From positions 8,297,898-8,361,897 of the forward strand of contig OX123199.2 of the NCBI GenBank assembly GCA_944739405.2: 64,000 nucleotides of DNA. The letters run 5' to 3'. The translations under genes and the position numbers were made by a program. The notes beneath the pieces were generated by a model. That model saw nothing but the letters and a program-made list of their open reading frames with translations. It searched no databases and was not told the origin of the DNA. Below, piece by piece: positions 46,398 to 57,559 of the stretch. The first letter of the stretch is position 1, and each line of letters opens with the position of its first letter. The DNA is from Euclidia mi. Taxonomy: Eukaryota; Arthropoda; Insecta; Lepidoptera; Erebidae.

Positions 46398-48463
46398 TGC
46401 ATTGATAAAATTTCATTCTGGCAGCAGCCGTTTCAAATATTTGGAACACCAGCAGAAATTCACCAGTATCCATTTTAGTACTAAAGCAGATTATTTAAAT
46501 GATGTATTATCAAAAAATCCGTGGTATCCCGTATTCACGATATACGATTTTCATAAAAATTCTTAGCAACAAGCACGCGATCATAAAATTTGTCAAAGTA
46601 TGGAAGCCATGGTGTTCGCAAACACTTTCAAGGATTTTACGGTGGAGATTTTCTTAATTAGCTTTGCGGTTTAACCGTAATTATAAAGCAACTTTGGTAA
46701 AGGTGTATTTACTAACAATAATTGTCTAGCTAGGTTAACGATACGACATTTCGTGTATTGTATATACAGATATTCGTTTACAGTTTTATACTAACTTGTA
46801 AAAGACAATTAAAAAAATACAAGGCACTCAACCCAGACGAAACGAACCTACACGACAGATTCTGATAATAAGCACCGTAAAATATTATTTGCTGAACATA
46901 ACAATTACCGTATAAAGAGCTCTTGATATCTGCGACATGCTTTTCTACAATGGTTCTGAAATTTTTTGCGATTCGGTTAAATTACCTATATGATGTAATT
47001 GGATTCACCTGTTTCATTTCTTTCAGGAGTCTAAATGAACAAACATCAATGATAAAAGACATTAAGCGCTTTTGCACGAAGTACCTAAGAGTCAGAAGGC
47101 CATTGAGAAGAGTGGTTGTGAGTTTTGTTTTCCAGTTCTTTTTTCCATGATTCTATGCCCTTGCACTGCGCTCGTGGCACTAATGTAAATGTAGAAACTT
47201 AAAGTAATTATTTTGTAAATTTGATGTTCATAAGTGCCACATTTTGTTTCATTAAACTCTAGCTGTGCATACATTTGTGATGTCAGCGTGAAATTTAGAT
47301 TGAGGGCTAGAATGTGTGCCTTGCCTACCGTACGTACGAGCACAATATATGTACGTAAGCGTCTATCTGAATCGACCAAAAGCGCACACTCGGCTTTCAC
47401 GCTGCGCGGCGGCCCATTCAACATCTAAGGCTGAACATAAACAAAGGATTTCATTTCAGATTTTCCAAACCATCAAATCATGAAAAACTGGGTGCAATTG
47501 AAATTTCGCAACAAGTAGAGCGGTTTTAATTGATGTCGGCTACATAGATCGAGAGACATGGACGATATATCGCCGCGATTTTTTTAAAGCCAATCAGTAA
47601 TTACTACAACATTGTAGTGGCAGTCACATCAAATATAGTCAACGAAGAGCACGGCAATATTTACACACAGACAATAGCAATCGTGAATCTCTCATCCGGT
47701 AAGACGCTTACATAAATAATACATAGCTCGCGCCACATATCTGCATCGCGTGTCCGCCTGCCGTTGAATTTTCACTGAAAACACAGAGTAACGCTCCGGC
47801 AATGCATGTTCGTCTTAGAAATTGGGTCGCATACCATTGTTTAACATCCCGAGAGCTATGCGACCATACCTATTACACCACGAATTTTTATATCTGGATG
47901 CAAGGAACGTTACTGTTGTGTGATAATAAATAATATTCTGAAGTATACAGAATTTATGTATATGTATATTTGTTATTTAATCTGTAATATCTAATGGCTC
48001 TACTGAGTATAGTTGGTGCCACGAGAAGATAGACTTTTTTAAACAGACATTCAGGCCTTCACAACCTTTGCTTCAAACAGTTTTGAGATTTTATGCTTTA
48101 GTGAACTTTTATACTTTTTTAACAGTAGTGTTTTTGCAATGCTCAATTATGCTACTATGTATTCGAATTTATATTTACTTTTATCTATGATCTCTTGTCG
48201 TGACCAAAAATTTTCTATTTTTACAAAAATAAAAATATTTGATTTTGTGTTTGAGTGGTCGAATTTGTGGAAGCATTTTCATGAATTTTCCGATATTTTG
48301 TAGTTTTTTATACGTAAGTAATTCTGTAAATGAAAAACAATAATAATAGAAAAATAATAGAATACCATGTATGTCAATGATAGAGTACAAACATTGTACT
48401 CTGTTATTGACTAGATTTTTTTAATCATAGGCAACAAAAATAAAAATTGCTAACCAATCTTAA
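46398..48463. other. No gene seen; GC-richer patch at 47320-47430
   Basis: Overlapping frames on both strands at 46923-47428 have no recognised domain. 47380-47415 is GC-rich (CACGCTGCGCGGCGGCCC). An untranslated exon cannot be excluded. Confidence 0.35.
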
Positions 48464-50047
48464 GGGCCGGCACATACCTGACGGAAGATCCGTCGCGTTT
48501 TATCGGTCGCGTAACGCCAATACATACAAATGTATAGAAAAACGTTCAACCATTCACACCTGACCGATAATCCGTTAGTACGTCGAGCGTACTAACGGAT
48601 TATCCGTCGACGTCGCGCGCACCACGCACCACGTGAATTTTGACCGTTGAGTAAGGAATATAAATGGAGAGGGCAAATAGTAGGTACATATAGAAAAATT
48701 ACATTATTCACATAAATTATTATATTTTTATAGACTCACGGCTGTATCCCCGGAGGGGTAGGCAGAGGTGTAATATTACACCCACATTTCGCCATGATTT
48801 TTTTATACACATATATACGAAATCGACATAAAGCCACCAAACATAGTGTTGTCTCGTTTTGTCTTAGGGATATTTCTGTCAGAAAAAAGAGATAGCCATA
48901 GTTTACTGAATAAATTAATCATGACGATATTTTATTAGAAATGTCATTCGTGCCACTATCGCTATATTTTTCGCCAAGGTTTGTGGTACATCTGCTGTGA
49001 AATCGTTGTCTATCGAACATAATAATTTTGTTTTTGTACATAAATATGTCTAAAAACCGATATTGGCTCTCAGAGAATATTTTGTTACATGTTTCATACA
49101 AGGGTCGTCTTTCGCTTTGCCATGTTCGCCCACATTTGCATTATGGAATAAACTAATCTGGCAAACGATTTAAACTAACAAAGGTAACTTAATACAAAAA
49201 TGTATTATTCTCCTCTAACCGGCTCCATATCGTTATCGATTACATTCTGGAGAACAACCCAAATGGCAGCCATTTTATTTGCCCAACGTTTCGTAGGTGT
49301 GCACGCTAATTTCGTAGGTGAGCACGCTAAATTCGTAGGTATTGGACATACCATATCCATGTCATTCCCAGATCGGTGATTTTAAGATCGTAAGATTCCA
49401 GGGCCGCCAGACCTTACTTATTTTTTCAGAAACGAAATGTGTAGAATAATATAGTGTTAGTATGTGCTATGAGTGTACGCATATTTGCTAGCTTGGATCG
49501 AGGGCCAATTTTTGGGTATGAGGTGCTAAAGGTCCACGGGAACAATTTCCATACATACCTATATAGAAAACATTTTGTGTCTTGCTCTGCAACTGTAGTC
49601 TGTAACCGCTTCTATATAATTTGTATAAGTTTTGTGAAAAACCGTAACCAAATCGTATCATCGTCTTTTGATTTTGAACCTTCATACCTATATAGGAAAT
49701 ATATTCAAATAACGCTTGTTGGCTACTATAAAAATCTCTTAAGTCTGACATATTTTTAATAGTCAAACTCGAATTACAATATAAATAACTACCGGTCTTC
49801 AGTGACTACATAACATCAGGGAACACGAAAAATGATTAGGTAAAAGAATATGACAGTAAAATATTGAGCTGTCCTGAGTACGGCCCTGCACGAACAAACT
49901 TATATGTGTGCATAATAGCCACGCTTTTAGCAAATGTGTGCAGATACGCTCGACGCATTTTCCGTCAGGTGTGTTCCGACTCATTTGACGGAATATACGC
50001 GACCGAAGATACGTTCGACGGATCTTCCGTCAGATATGTTCCGCCCC
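48464..50047 (-). mobile_element. Inverted-repeat element, copy 2, opposite orientation (TAA target)
   Basis: Flanked by TAA (48461-48463, 50048-50050). Its right end, reverse-complemented, reads GGGGCGGAACATATCTGACG and continues into the same subterminal sequence as the left end of 29267-31377. Length is 1584 bases. It lacks the two insertions seen in copy 1. A segment GACTCACGGCTGTATCCCCG near 48733 resembles the SINE/LINE shared tail and is also in copy 1, so it was in the common ancestor. No transposase. Confidence 0.78.
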
Positions 50048-50050
50048 TAA

Positions 50051-50363
50051 AATATAAAAAATCCACGAATGAATAATATTACAGACCACTAGCTAGTACA
50101 TTTCAGTAAAATTTATAGATTGTGTATGAATGGAGATTTTATGTTGTGTATGAATGAAAACAATGAAAACGTCAGAATGAACTTAAACAAAATCCATCAA
50201 AAAGTTACGGTAACATAACATTTGGGGTCACCTTCGTCAGAAAAAGCTATTTATTTTTATTAGGTGTAAAGAATCTTCTATTATAGTTAAATAGTTTGCC
50301 ATCTGCTATTCTGCACCCGCTTTTCCGAGATGCCGGCCGCAGGACGAGCGTTGCGACACCAAG
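50051..50363. other. Short spacer between two transposons
   Basis: AT-rich, no gene. Ends at the left target copy of the following LINE (50364-50374). Confidence 0.4.
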
Positions 50364-50374
50364 AAATATTCTTG

Positions 50375-52022
50375 CATACATACATACATACATAGACTCA
50401 CGCCTGTTTCCCGGAGGGGTAGGCAGAGACTACGGAGCGCCATTTGCAACGATCCTGACATATCTCTCTTGCTTCATTCACTCCCATCAGATTCCCCATG
50501 CATGCTCTTCTGTTCAGGGTGCTTCTAACCTGTCCTGTTTTTAGGATGTCTCCAATCTGGTCAGAGAACGTCCGCCTAGGTCTTCCCCTTCGTCCTGTCC
50601 CTTCCACACTTGCCTTATATATCTGCTTGGTCAGTCTTTCGTCATCCATCCTCTCTACGTGCCCAAACCATCTTAGCATGCCTTTCTCGATGCTTGTCAC
50701 TACATCTTCTTTTACCCCACAACACTCTCTTATCACACAATTCTTTACTCTGTCAGTCAAAGAAACACCACACATATGTACTTCGCAGTGCTCTCATTTC
50801 TACAGCATTTATTCTACTTTCATGACTCTTCTGCCATACCCAACTATCACTACCATACATAAGAGTAGGTACTAGCACCCCTCTATGGACAGCCAAACGT
50901 GCCTTTTTGGACACGTTTTGGCTATTGATAAACGCCTTCAGAGCTCCATTCACTCTATTTCCTGCATTAACTCTTCTTTCAATATCATCTACATTCTTAC
51001 CATCTCTTGTAAACAGCGTACCTAAATATACAAACTCATTCGCTTGATCCACTCGCTGTCCATCGATCATAACCTTACAAGCCGTAACGCATTTCTCCTT
51101 TTCAAAAACCATAACTTTCGTTTTACTTACATTCACTTTCATTCCTTTCCTCTCTAACGCACCATGCATGATTGTTACCATCTTCTACAACTCCTCCGCT
51201 GAAGACGCAAGTATAACCTGATCATCAGCATAAAGGAGGCATTTGACAAGTAACTCATTCATCCTTAATCCACAGTCACTATTTTTCAAATCTTGTAAAC
51301 AACTGTCCATGAAGAGGTTGAACAGCCACGGCGACGCTACACATCCCTGTCTAACACCTGTCTCGATGGTAAACCAATCCGTTTACGACCCATTTATCCT
51401 CACACAAGCTCTTGAATCTTCATAAAGGGATTTCAGAGCTCGTATGAGGCTGCTGTTCACCCCATACATCGACAGTACCGACCACATTTCATTCCTCACC
51501 ACTTTATCGTAAGCCTTTTCCAAATCCACGAATGCGCAGTAGACCTTTTGACCTTTGGCCAAGAATTTTTTGGCTACGCACCGCAAGGAAAAGACTTGAT
51601 CCGTGCACCCCATACCCTTTCGGAATCCTGCTTGTACATCCCATATTTTCTTGTCGGTTACTTCCATAACTCTTTCAATCAGTACCTTCGCATACAATTT
51701 GCCAACAATGCTGAGAAGGCTAATGCCTCTATAGTTCTTGCAGTCTTGTTGCGAGCCTTTTCCCTGATAAAGAGGCACAACCACCGCTGTGGCCCAGTAA
51801 TCAGGTACTCGGCCGGTGCTCCAGCACAAGTTAAATAAGCGCTGCAGCTGACCAACTATGATGCTCTATCCAGCCTTCAGCATTTCAACTGTAATCCTAT
51901 CATATCCTGCAGCCTTACCTGATTTCATACTTCCCAACGCCTTCACAATCTCATCCACACCAATATCGCTTTCATCATTGCTGTGATTACCATTCATTTC
52001 GTCGATCTATGTCTCTATCTAT
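50375..52022 (-). mobile_element. 5'-truncated copy of the RTE-like LINE with 11-bp target duplication
   Basis: AAATATTCTTG stands at 50364-50374 and 52023-52033. The minus-strand element ends in a TATG microsatellite (50375-50393). Its truncated 5' end starts inside the region equivalent to 8436 of the full copy at 6631-10060. It is the same family by protein and DNA. 5' truncation with an intact 3' end is the usual outcome of target-primed reverse transcription. Confidence 0.9.
50398..52010 (-). pseudogene. Reverse transcriptase of the truncated RTE-like LINE (broken)
   Basis: Pieces in order on the minus strand: NYRGISLLSIVGKLYAKVL, AFVDLEKAYDKV, then a break, a YADD region near 51225, FVYLGTLFTRDGKN, VPTLMYGSDSWVW, MLRWFGHVERMD, GRPRRTFSDQIGDILK, ending YPSGKQA. 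Lesions include a TAG in the KAG-E region near 51885, TAA near 51380, TAG near 51185 and a 4-base insertion near 50775. None is shared with the full-length copy, whose lesions are elsewhere. Endonuclease region absent. Confidence 0.88.
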
Positions 52023-52033
52023 AAATATTCTTG

Positions 52034-52833
52034 ACATCCAAAAAATATTTTTATCCTCCGATAAATGCCTAAGAATGTAAAATTTCAATGGATTAACGCA
52101 AAATGTTGACGTTTCAGTCGTCTGACGTGTTCCAGTACCACAAAACACTGTTGGCAGCGCATATATGCGAATTACTTTACAATGACACATATTTATGTAC
52201 CGGCGTAGGGCTGTCAGTTTAATAGTCAACTCAACTTAGATAATAAGTTCATTTATTTGACTTCTCGTTTTGTTTTTAAAAGAACTTTTTATTACAAAAA
52301 GATTTTTGTTTCATATTACAAGAGAGGACTGGTTGTTTCATACATTTGTTATTTGACAGATACGTAAAATAGGTACGTCAAAGTTTACTACTTAGAAGTT
52401 TATTTAATAATTATAGACATGTGTAATTTATTCAAATATTGTGATTATTTGCAAAAAAACACACAAAACTGCCAATCTCGCAAGATCTCGCAGTATTGTT
52501 ATTCATAAACTCGCGGGATCTCGCTTGAGCTCCACTCTCGCAAGTTTTGCATTCCCTATATGTTATAGAATTATTATTTATTGTGTCGTTTTAAATTCCC
52601 TTGAAGTCACTTTTAAAACGAAAAAATGCATCAGTACATCATTTTGGCCTCATCAAATACATGTGTTAGCCGCAACCCGCGGTACAAAATTGTTCATTCA
52701 TGATCCCGATAAGAATGGCCATGGCTACGGTAAGTAGTGCTGTACACATGTATGTATCGTTACTACTTTGCATGCAACCACCAACAGTATGAGTTTGCCT
52801 TATTTGTTTATAAATTATATTTCGTTAATATTA
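52034..52833. other. No gene seen
   Basis: 52470-52555 repeats CTCGCAAG/CTCGCGGGATCTCGC words. The plus frame 52441-52737 has no recognised domain. Confidence 0.4.
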
Positions 52834-54059
52834 GGGGTTAAAGTACGAAATTGCTGATTTGTCCTGAAAATCAAAATTGTTTATTTTTTAATTTTTAACA
52901 TATTTATTTAATCAAAATAGTTACCATTATCATCTATATATTGCTGCCATCTAATAGGAAAGTCATTTATGCCTTTGCGATTGCACTCTGAGGATCTAGA
53001 CTGCACAAACTGTGTGAAAGCGTTTTGTACTGCCTCCTGGGAAGAAAACTTCTTATCACGTAGATAATTGACCAAATCACGAAAAAAATTGTAGTCCGTT
53101 GGAGCAAGGTCTGGCGAATACGGAGGATGACGAATGGTTTCTAACTGCAGTTCCTGAAGGGTCAAAACGGTTTCTCGTGCTGTATGAGGTTTCGCGTTGT
53201 CATGGAGCAATAATAGTGAAGATCGATTCATGAGTCGGGGCTGTTTTACTGCTAGTTTTGCCAACATTGTTCGGAGTTCGGTACAATAGACATCTGCCGT
53301 TATTGCTTGACCTGATCGGTCAAAACAATAGTGAATAACACCATGCTGAGACCACCAAACAGTTACCATTACCTTTTTATTGGTAAGCTTTGCTTTAGGA
53401 CACTTGTGGCGTTTGACCTGGGGTCAGCCATTGCATTTTTCTTTTACAGTTAACATAAAGAATCCACTTTTCATCACATGTCACAATTCGATCCAATATT
53501 CCTTCAGTTCTGTACCGATTCAACAAGGCAACACAAGTTTCAACACACGTTTCTTTCTGTAGGTCAGTCAAATCATGAGGCACCCATTTTTCGTATTTTT
53601 TTATTTTATTGATTTGACGCATATGTGTCAATATTGTGGGTAAGGTAACGTCACAGATAATATAATACTATACTAGGTAATGTTAAACCATGCCGCTAAT
53701 TCCTGGGTAGTTTCGCCAGGATCGGCTTCCTCCATCTCTCTTAATTCATCGTTATTCACCTGTGTGGTCTTTCTCATGGCTCGTTCTTCAAGTCGAAGTT
53801 TCAACATTGATATTCCGTGCTGTTTCTGCTGCGTTACTTCCGCGTCGGAACTCGTATTCAAAAATCACTCGAATTTTCGCAGTATCAATCTTTCTTATCT
53901 AAGTTGAATAACAAAAACAATTGAAAGTCGATATTCAAATGTTTCTCATTTTTAAAAGAAGAACATCATAAAAACAATGTGAAAAAAGTTTCATTCAAAA
54001 ACCTCAAACTAATTCAAAGTACCTATTACAATAAAACGGCAATTTCATACTTTAACCCC
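52834..54059 (-). mobile_element. mariner element, TA target, inverted ends intact
   Basis: GGGGTTAAAGTACGAAATTGC at 52834 and GGGGTTAAAGTATGAAATTGC (other strand) ending at 54059 are inverted ends, each next to TA (52832-52833, 54060-54061). 1226 bases is typical of mariner. Ends are nearly identical, so they could still be bound by a transposase from another copy. Confidence 0.9.
52908..53861 (-). pseudogene. mariner transposase (broken), DD34D type
   Basis: Minus strand. NDELREMEEADPGETTQELA is the N-terminal DNA-binding part, then KWVPHDLTD, VTCDEKWILYVN (first catalytic aspartate), LLLHDNAKPHTA (second) and YSPDLAPTDYNFFRDL (third). The second and third aspartates are separated by 34 residues, the mariner DD34D spacing. 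Lesions: the beginning of the protein is lost or altered; a 32-base insertion between two GGTAA copies (53644-53648, 53676-53680) adds a stop and shift; a small indel near 53415 shifts the frame before KKVMVTVWW. In a working copy this protein cuts and pastes the element. Confidence 0.9.
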
Positions 54060-54082
54060 TATTATCTATGTGTATCAATAAA

Positions 54083-54200
54083 AAGGCAGCGATAGCCTAG
54101 TGGAGAATACCAACAGCCTGCCATGCAGAAGGTATCGAGTTACCACAGACTTTTCAGTGTGTGTTGTAAGTATTTATTATTCTTATAATCTTAATAGGGG
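54083..54200 (+). mobile_element. SINE head fragment (family A)
   Basis: GGCAGCGATAGCCTAGTGG and GCCTGCCATGCAGAAGG match the head of the SINE at 33880-34258. The B box is damaged (GAGTTACCAC) and the body is missing. Confidence 0.7.
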
Positions 54201-54986
54201 AATTGATTAAAAGTAATTTTAAAATACTACCCGGTCAAAATGTACATGAGAAATTAACATGTAACGTTATCAAAGCGTGAAACTTCTATAAAGTAAGTGG
54301 TCAAATATATAAATAATTATTTATATTTTGTTACGATATAGTACCGTAAAGAGCGACGTGTATTTTGTCTGCAATATAGGTAGAACTTTCATTCTACTGA
54401 AAATGTACAAACCTTGGTATTGAGCGCAATCGGTACAGTGTTTGAATGGGGCCCACGTCACAACGCTTCTATTATCTATTGGCCGACTGCAAGCTTGAGG
54501 ACACGCGCAACTTACAAAAGAATAGTGAATAGAAGTTTGTCGGGAACAATCACACGGGCCGTGTCGTCCACTGTCAAGCGCAACTTCAAGTAGGGCAAAT
54601 GTGCCCGTAGGCTTTCTGTGCGGGACATCTATCTATACCTTTTGTTGACTTCGTTTTGTTCATCAAACTTATTGCAACTGAAAATAAATTTTATTTACGA
54701 ATGATTAGAATGTATATGCTGCTACATTTTAGATTTACTTCACCAGTGGGAATGTGCAACACGATGTTAAGCTAGTGACTTAGATTAGGAATCGTCGGAG
54801 ATAACTTTAAAGGCAGCCAGGTTATAAATTTATAATAAACTTCTATTTTCCAAGAGAAAATATATATATTAGAAATAATTATACGTTTTTTAATAAAAAT
54901 GTGTTTTAACATAAATTACTGTTTAGGCCCTACAACAAGTATCAAATTAACAAAAGAATGCATGATCGAACATATACCCAATGAAG
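54201..54986. other. No gene seen
   Basis: AT-rich, no exon or transposon end recognised. Confidence 0.4.
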
Positions 54987-55040
54987 ATTTAGTACGTTAG
55001 TGACCATGTCTAGTAAGACATGGTCACTAACGTACTAAAT
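54987..55040. repeat. Perfect 25-bp palindrome, AGTA loop
   Basis: Arms 54987-55011 and 55016-55040 are exact reverse complements; loop AGTA at 55012-55015. Confidence 0.9.
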
Positions 55041-55058
55041 TTACCACGCTTACACGGT

Positions 55059-55118
55059 TTACCACGCTTCACACAATGTTTATTACAGTAGTAATAAACA
55101 TTGTGTGAAGCGTGGTAA
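55059..55118. repeat. Perfect 28-bp palindrome, AGTA loop
   Basis: Arms 55059-55086 and 55091-55118 are exact reverse complements; loop AGTA at 55087-55090. TTACCACGCTT at 55041 repeats the start of its left arm, linking it to the preceding palindrome. Confidence 0.9.
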
Positions 55119-55984
55119 CCCGTTACACAATCAGCTGTGGAGTTGTACGCTCGCAAAAAGCAAATAGAAGTTCTACAAGATGTGCATACACTTCATGGTT
55201 GTTTGGAACCACTCTCATTTTCATTCTACCCGCTAATGGGTTGAGCGGCTATTACGAAATGTAGAACAAGTTCAGAGAAATTATACGCCGCGCACAAAGG
55301 AAATTAGATCTAGTGCACTTTCAGAGTTGTAGATCGAGCAATCTAGAATTGCATGAAAGGAAAATTTACCACAACAATTAATATACTCATTAAATTATCA
55401 TTAAGATCAAAATACACGGTTTGAGAAATAATATTCAGAGACCTGCAGCAGTTAATTTACACAGATACAACAAAAGTTTTAAGGTAAAGTTATTATTGTA
55501 ATCATTTTAATGTCATAAACTACTACTACTGTGGCCGACCTCACTGTGGGAAATAACGCAAATTATGATGTCAACATATTGTCTCAGGTTCGAAATGAAA
55601 ATATTTAATTATATTTTTTATTACATTATACATGCACTAATTATGTTATTCATTGGTGCTTCAAGTTTGGTGGTAATAGGGTAACAAACAAAGTTTGATC
55701 ACAAAACGTAGTAATAGTGCCGTGTATGATAAATATGATCTTTACAAAATGTTTTACCCTTTCTGGCGGCTGATACATCCATAACACTGCCGCTATTGTC
55801 TTATTGAATGTTGTACTTTTCTTTCATTTTTTTTCACTGATCTTAAGTCACTGATGCGGAATGGTTAGGCCGTGTTAGTTGTCATGATACAGAGTGGTGT
55901 AAGTTTCTTCCATATTCTTCCCATAGCTCCATTATCCCGAATAGGGATGGAAAAAAGATTTAATGTATTTTGACGTTCTAAAGT
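55119..55984. other. No gene seen
   Basis: AT-rich, with no assignable feature. Confidence 0.4.
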
Positions 55985-56083
55985 GTGAACATGGTAAAGA
56001 GGAAAGGTCTTTTTCTGTGGACGGAAGAGACGAGGATTATAATTGCGCCTGACTTTCTCTCTAACGGAACAAAACTAAGGTAC
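55985..56083 (+). other. Open frame interrupted by a LINE insertion
   Basis: A plus-strand frame (MVKRKGLFLWTEETR start at 55991) runs into the left target duplication of the next LINE. With the LINE and one duplication copy ignored, the same frame stays open to TAA near 57479. No homologue is recognised; the frame may be chance or an older repeat. Confidence 0.25.
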
Positions 56084-57354
56084 GCAGATGTTAGAGACTG
56101 TAATAATTATAGAGCCATTAAACTTATGTCGCATACTTTTAAAATTTGGGAAGGAATCATAAACAATAAACTGGTCGACCTTATAAGATTAACGCCAAAT
56201 CAGTGCGGGTTTGTTTCTGAGAAAAGCACATCAGATGCCATTCAGACTATCAGGATACTGCTGGAAAATCGAAGACTAGTAACACCAATTTACATATGAT
56301 CTTTATAGATCTAGAAAAAGCATTCGATCAAGTACCTCGAGACCTGATTTGGGACGCACTCCGAGAACAAAATGTCCTAGAGATGTACATATAATTGATC
56401 CAAGATATGTACAATGATGTTACGACACAGGTGGTTAGTCCAGCAGGAACGTGCAACAAATTTCAGATTACGATGGGAGTTCATCAAGGTTCGGCACTGC
56501 CGATTCGTTACCATGGACTATCTCACAAAGCGCTGCCAGAGACCCGCTGCGGAATATACTGTACGCAGATGAATTTTACAGTTTCTTTGATATCAGACAC
56601 GGTAGAAGACCTACAAAGCGATTTCAACCGCTGGGTAAAGTCGCTGGAACAAAACGGTCTAAAGATCAGTCGCAAAATGACAGAGCATATGTCATGTAAA
56701 TTCGATGGACGCACGCAAGTCAATCAAATTCAACTCCACATCGACGGTGAACCCATACCTACGGTTGACCACTTAAATACCTAGGGTCAATCATCAGCCA
56801 TGATGGTAGGATCGAGCGAGATGTAACCCATAGAGCAACTACGGGCTGCATGAAATGGAGACAACTGACAGGCATGTCATCAATGCCCATTAAACTAAAA
56901 TGCAAACTGTATAAAACGGCAATTACACCCGCCATCCTATACGGCACAGAATACTGGGCTTCTACTAAACAACACCTGTCAAAACTGCACGTGACAGAAA
57001 TGCGCATGTAACGTTGGTCAGCGGGTGTCGCGATGCTCGACAAAGTACGCAACATCCACGTCAGAGGAAGCTTCAAGATTGCCCCCATTGCCGAGAAGGT
57101 AAAAAAGCAACGCCTTCAATGGTATGGACAACAATGGTTCCGTCGTCCTGAAGACCACATGGTACGAGTGGCCCTAAATCTACCGATAACGACGTGACGC
57201 CGCGTAATACCTTCTGCCACCTGGCTCTCATCAGTCTAAAAAGATCTCAATGACATGAGGGTAGAGGCTTCGACCGCTCAAGATAGAGCAAAATGGAGGA
57301 GGCAGACAAGGAGAGCCGACCCCAGATAATGGGATAAGGTGAAGAAAAGAAGAA
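56084..57354 (+). pseudogene. 5'-truncated RTE-type LINE, reverse transcriptase broken
   Basis: An 18-base target duplication with one mismatch (GGAACAAAACTAAGGTAC at 56066-56083; the copy at 57355-57372 differs by one base) defines both ends. Inside: NYRAIKLMSHTFKIWEGII, IFIDLEKAFDQVPRD (motif A), MGVHQGSAL (motif B), a frameshift, ILYADE (motif C in another frame), KISRKMTEHM, ILYGTEYWA, QRLQWYGQQ, ending near RRADPR. Stops and shifts at 56300, 56393, about 56500, 56782 and later show it is long dead. A different family from the LINE at 6631. Confidence 0.82.
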
Positions 57355-57559
57355 GGAACAAAACTAAAGTACACATTGCTTTTTAGTCGTTATTCTGTGA
57401 TTGGGCACTTGGGAAGTATGGTACCTTCCTTGAGGAGCCAGTATTCGTGCCAAAAACAGCAAGGTTGTACTAGTCTATAACTGGTTCTATAAACCTAACA
57501 AAGTTAAGAACATTATCAGGGATTAGTGCCACCGGTAACACCTGAAGAAGTCCAAAAGG

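Noticed and set aside
47092..47424. 110-codon minus-strand gene
   Set aside because: No recognisable domain; low complexity at the end and an overlapping frame on the other strand. Possible untranslated exon only.
49454..50076. Small genes on both strands
   Set aside because: They lie in the non-coding inverted-repeat element and are not preserved in its other copy.
50498..51838. Plus-strand frames over the truncated LINE
   Set aside because: Antisense of the minus-strand reverse transcriptase.
54987..55118. MicroRNA precursor
   Set aside because: Exact arms and 4-base loops are unlike typical precursors, and two adjacent copies share the loop; better explained by fold-back duplication. 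Small-RNA data could overturn this.
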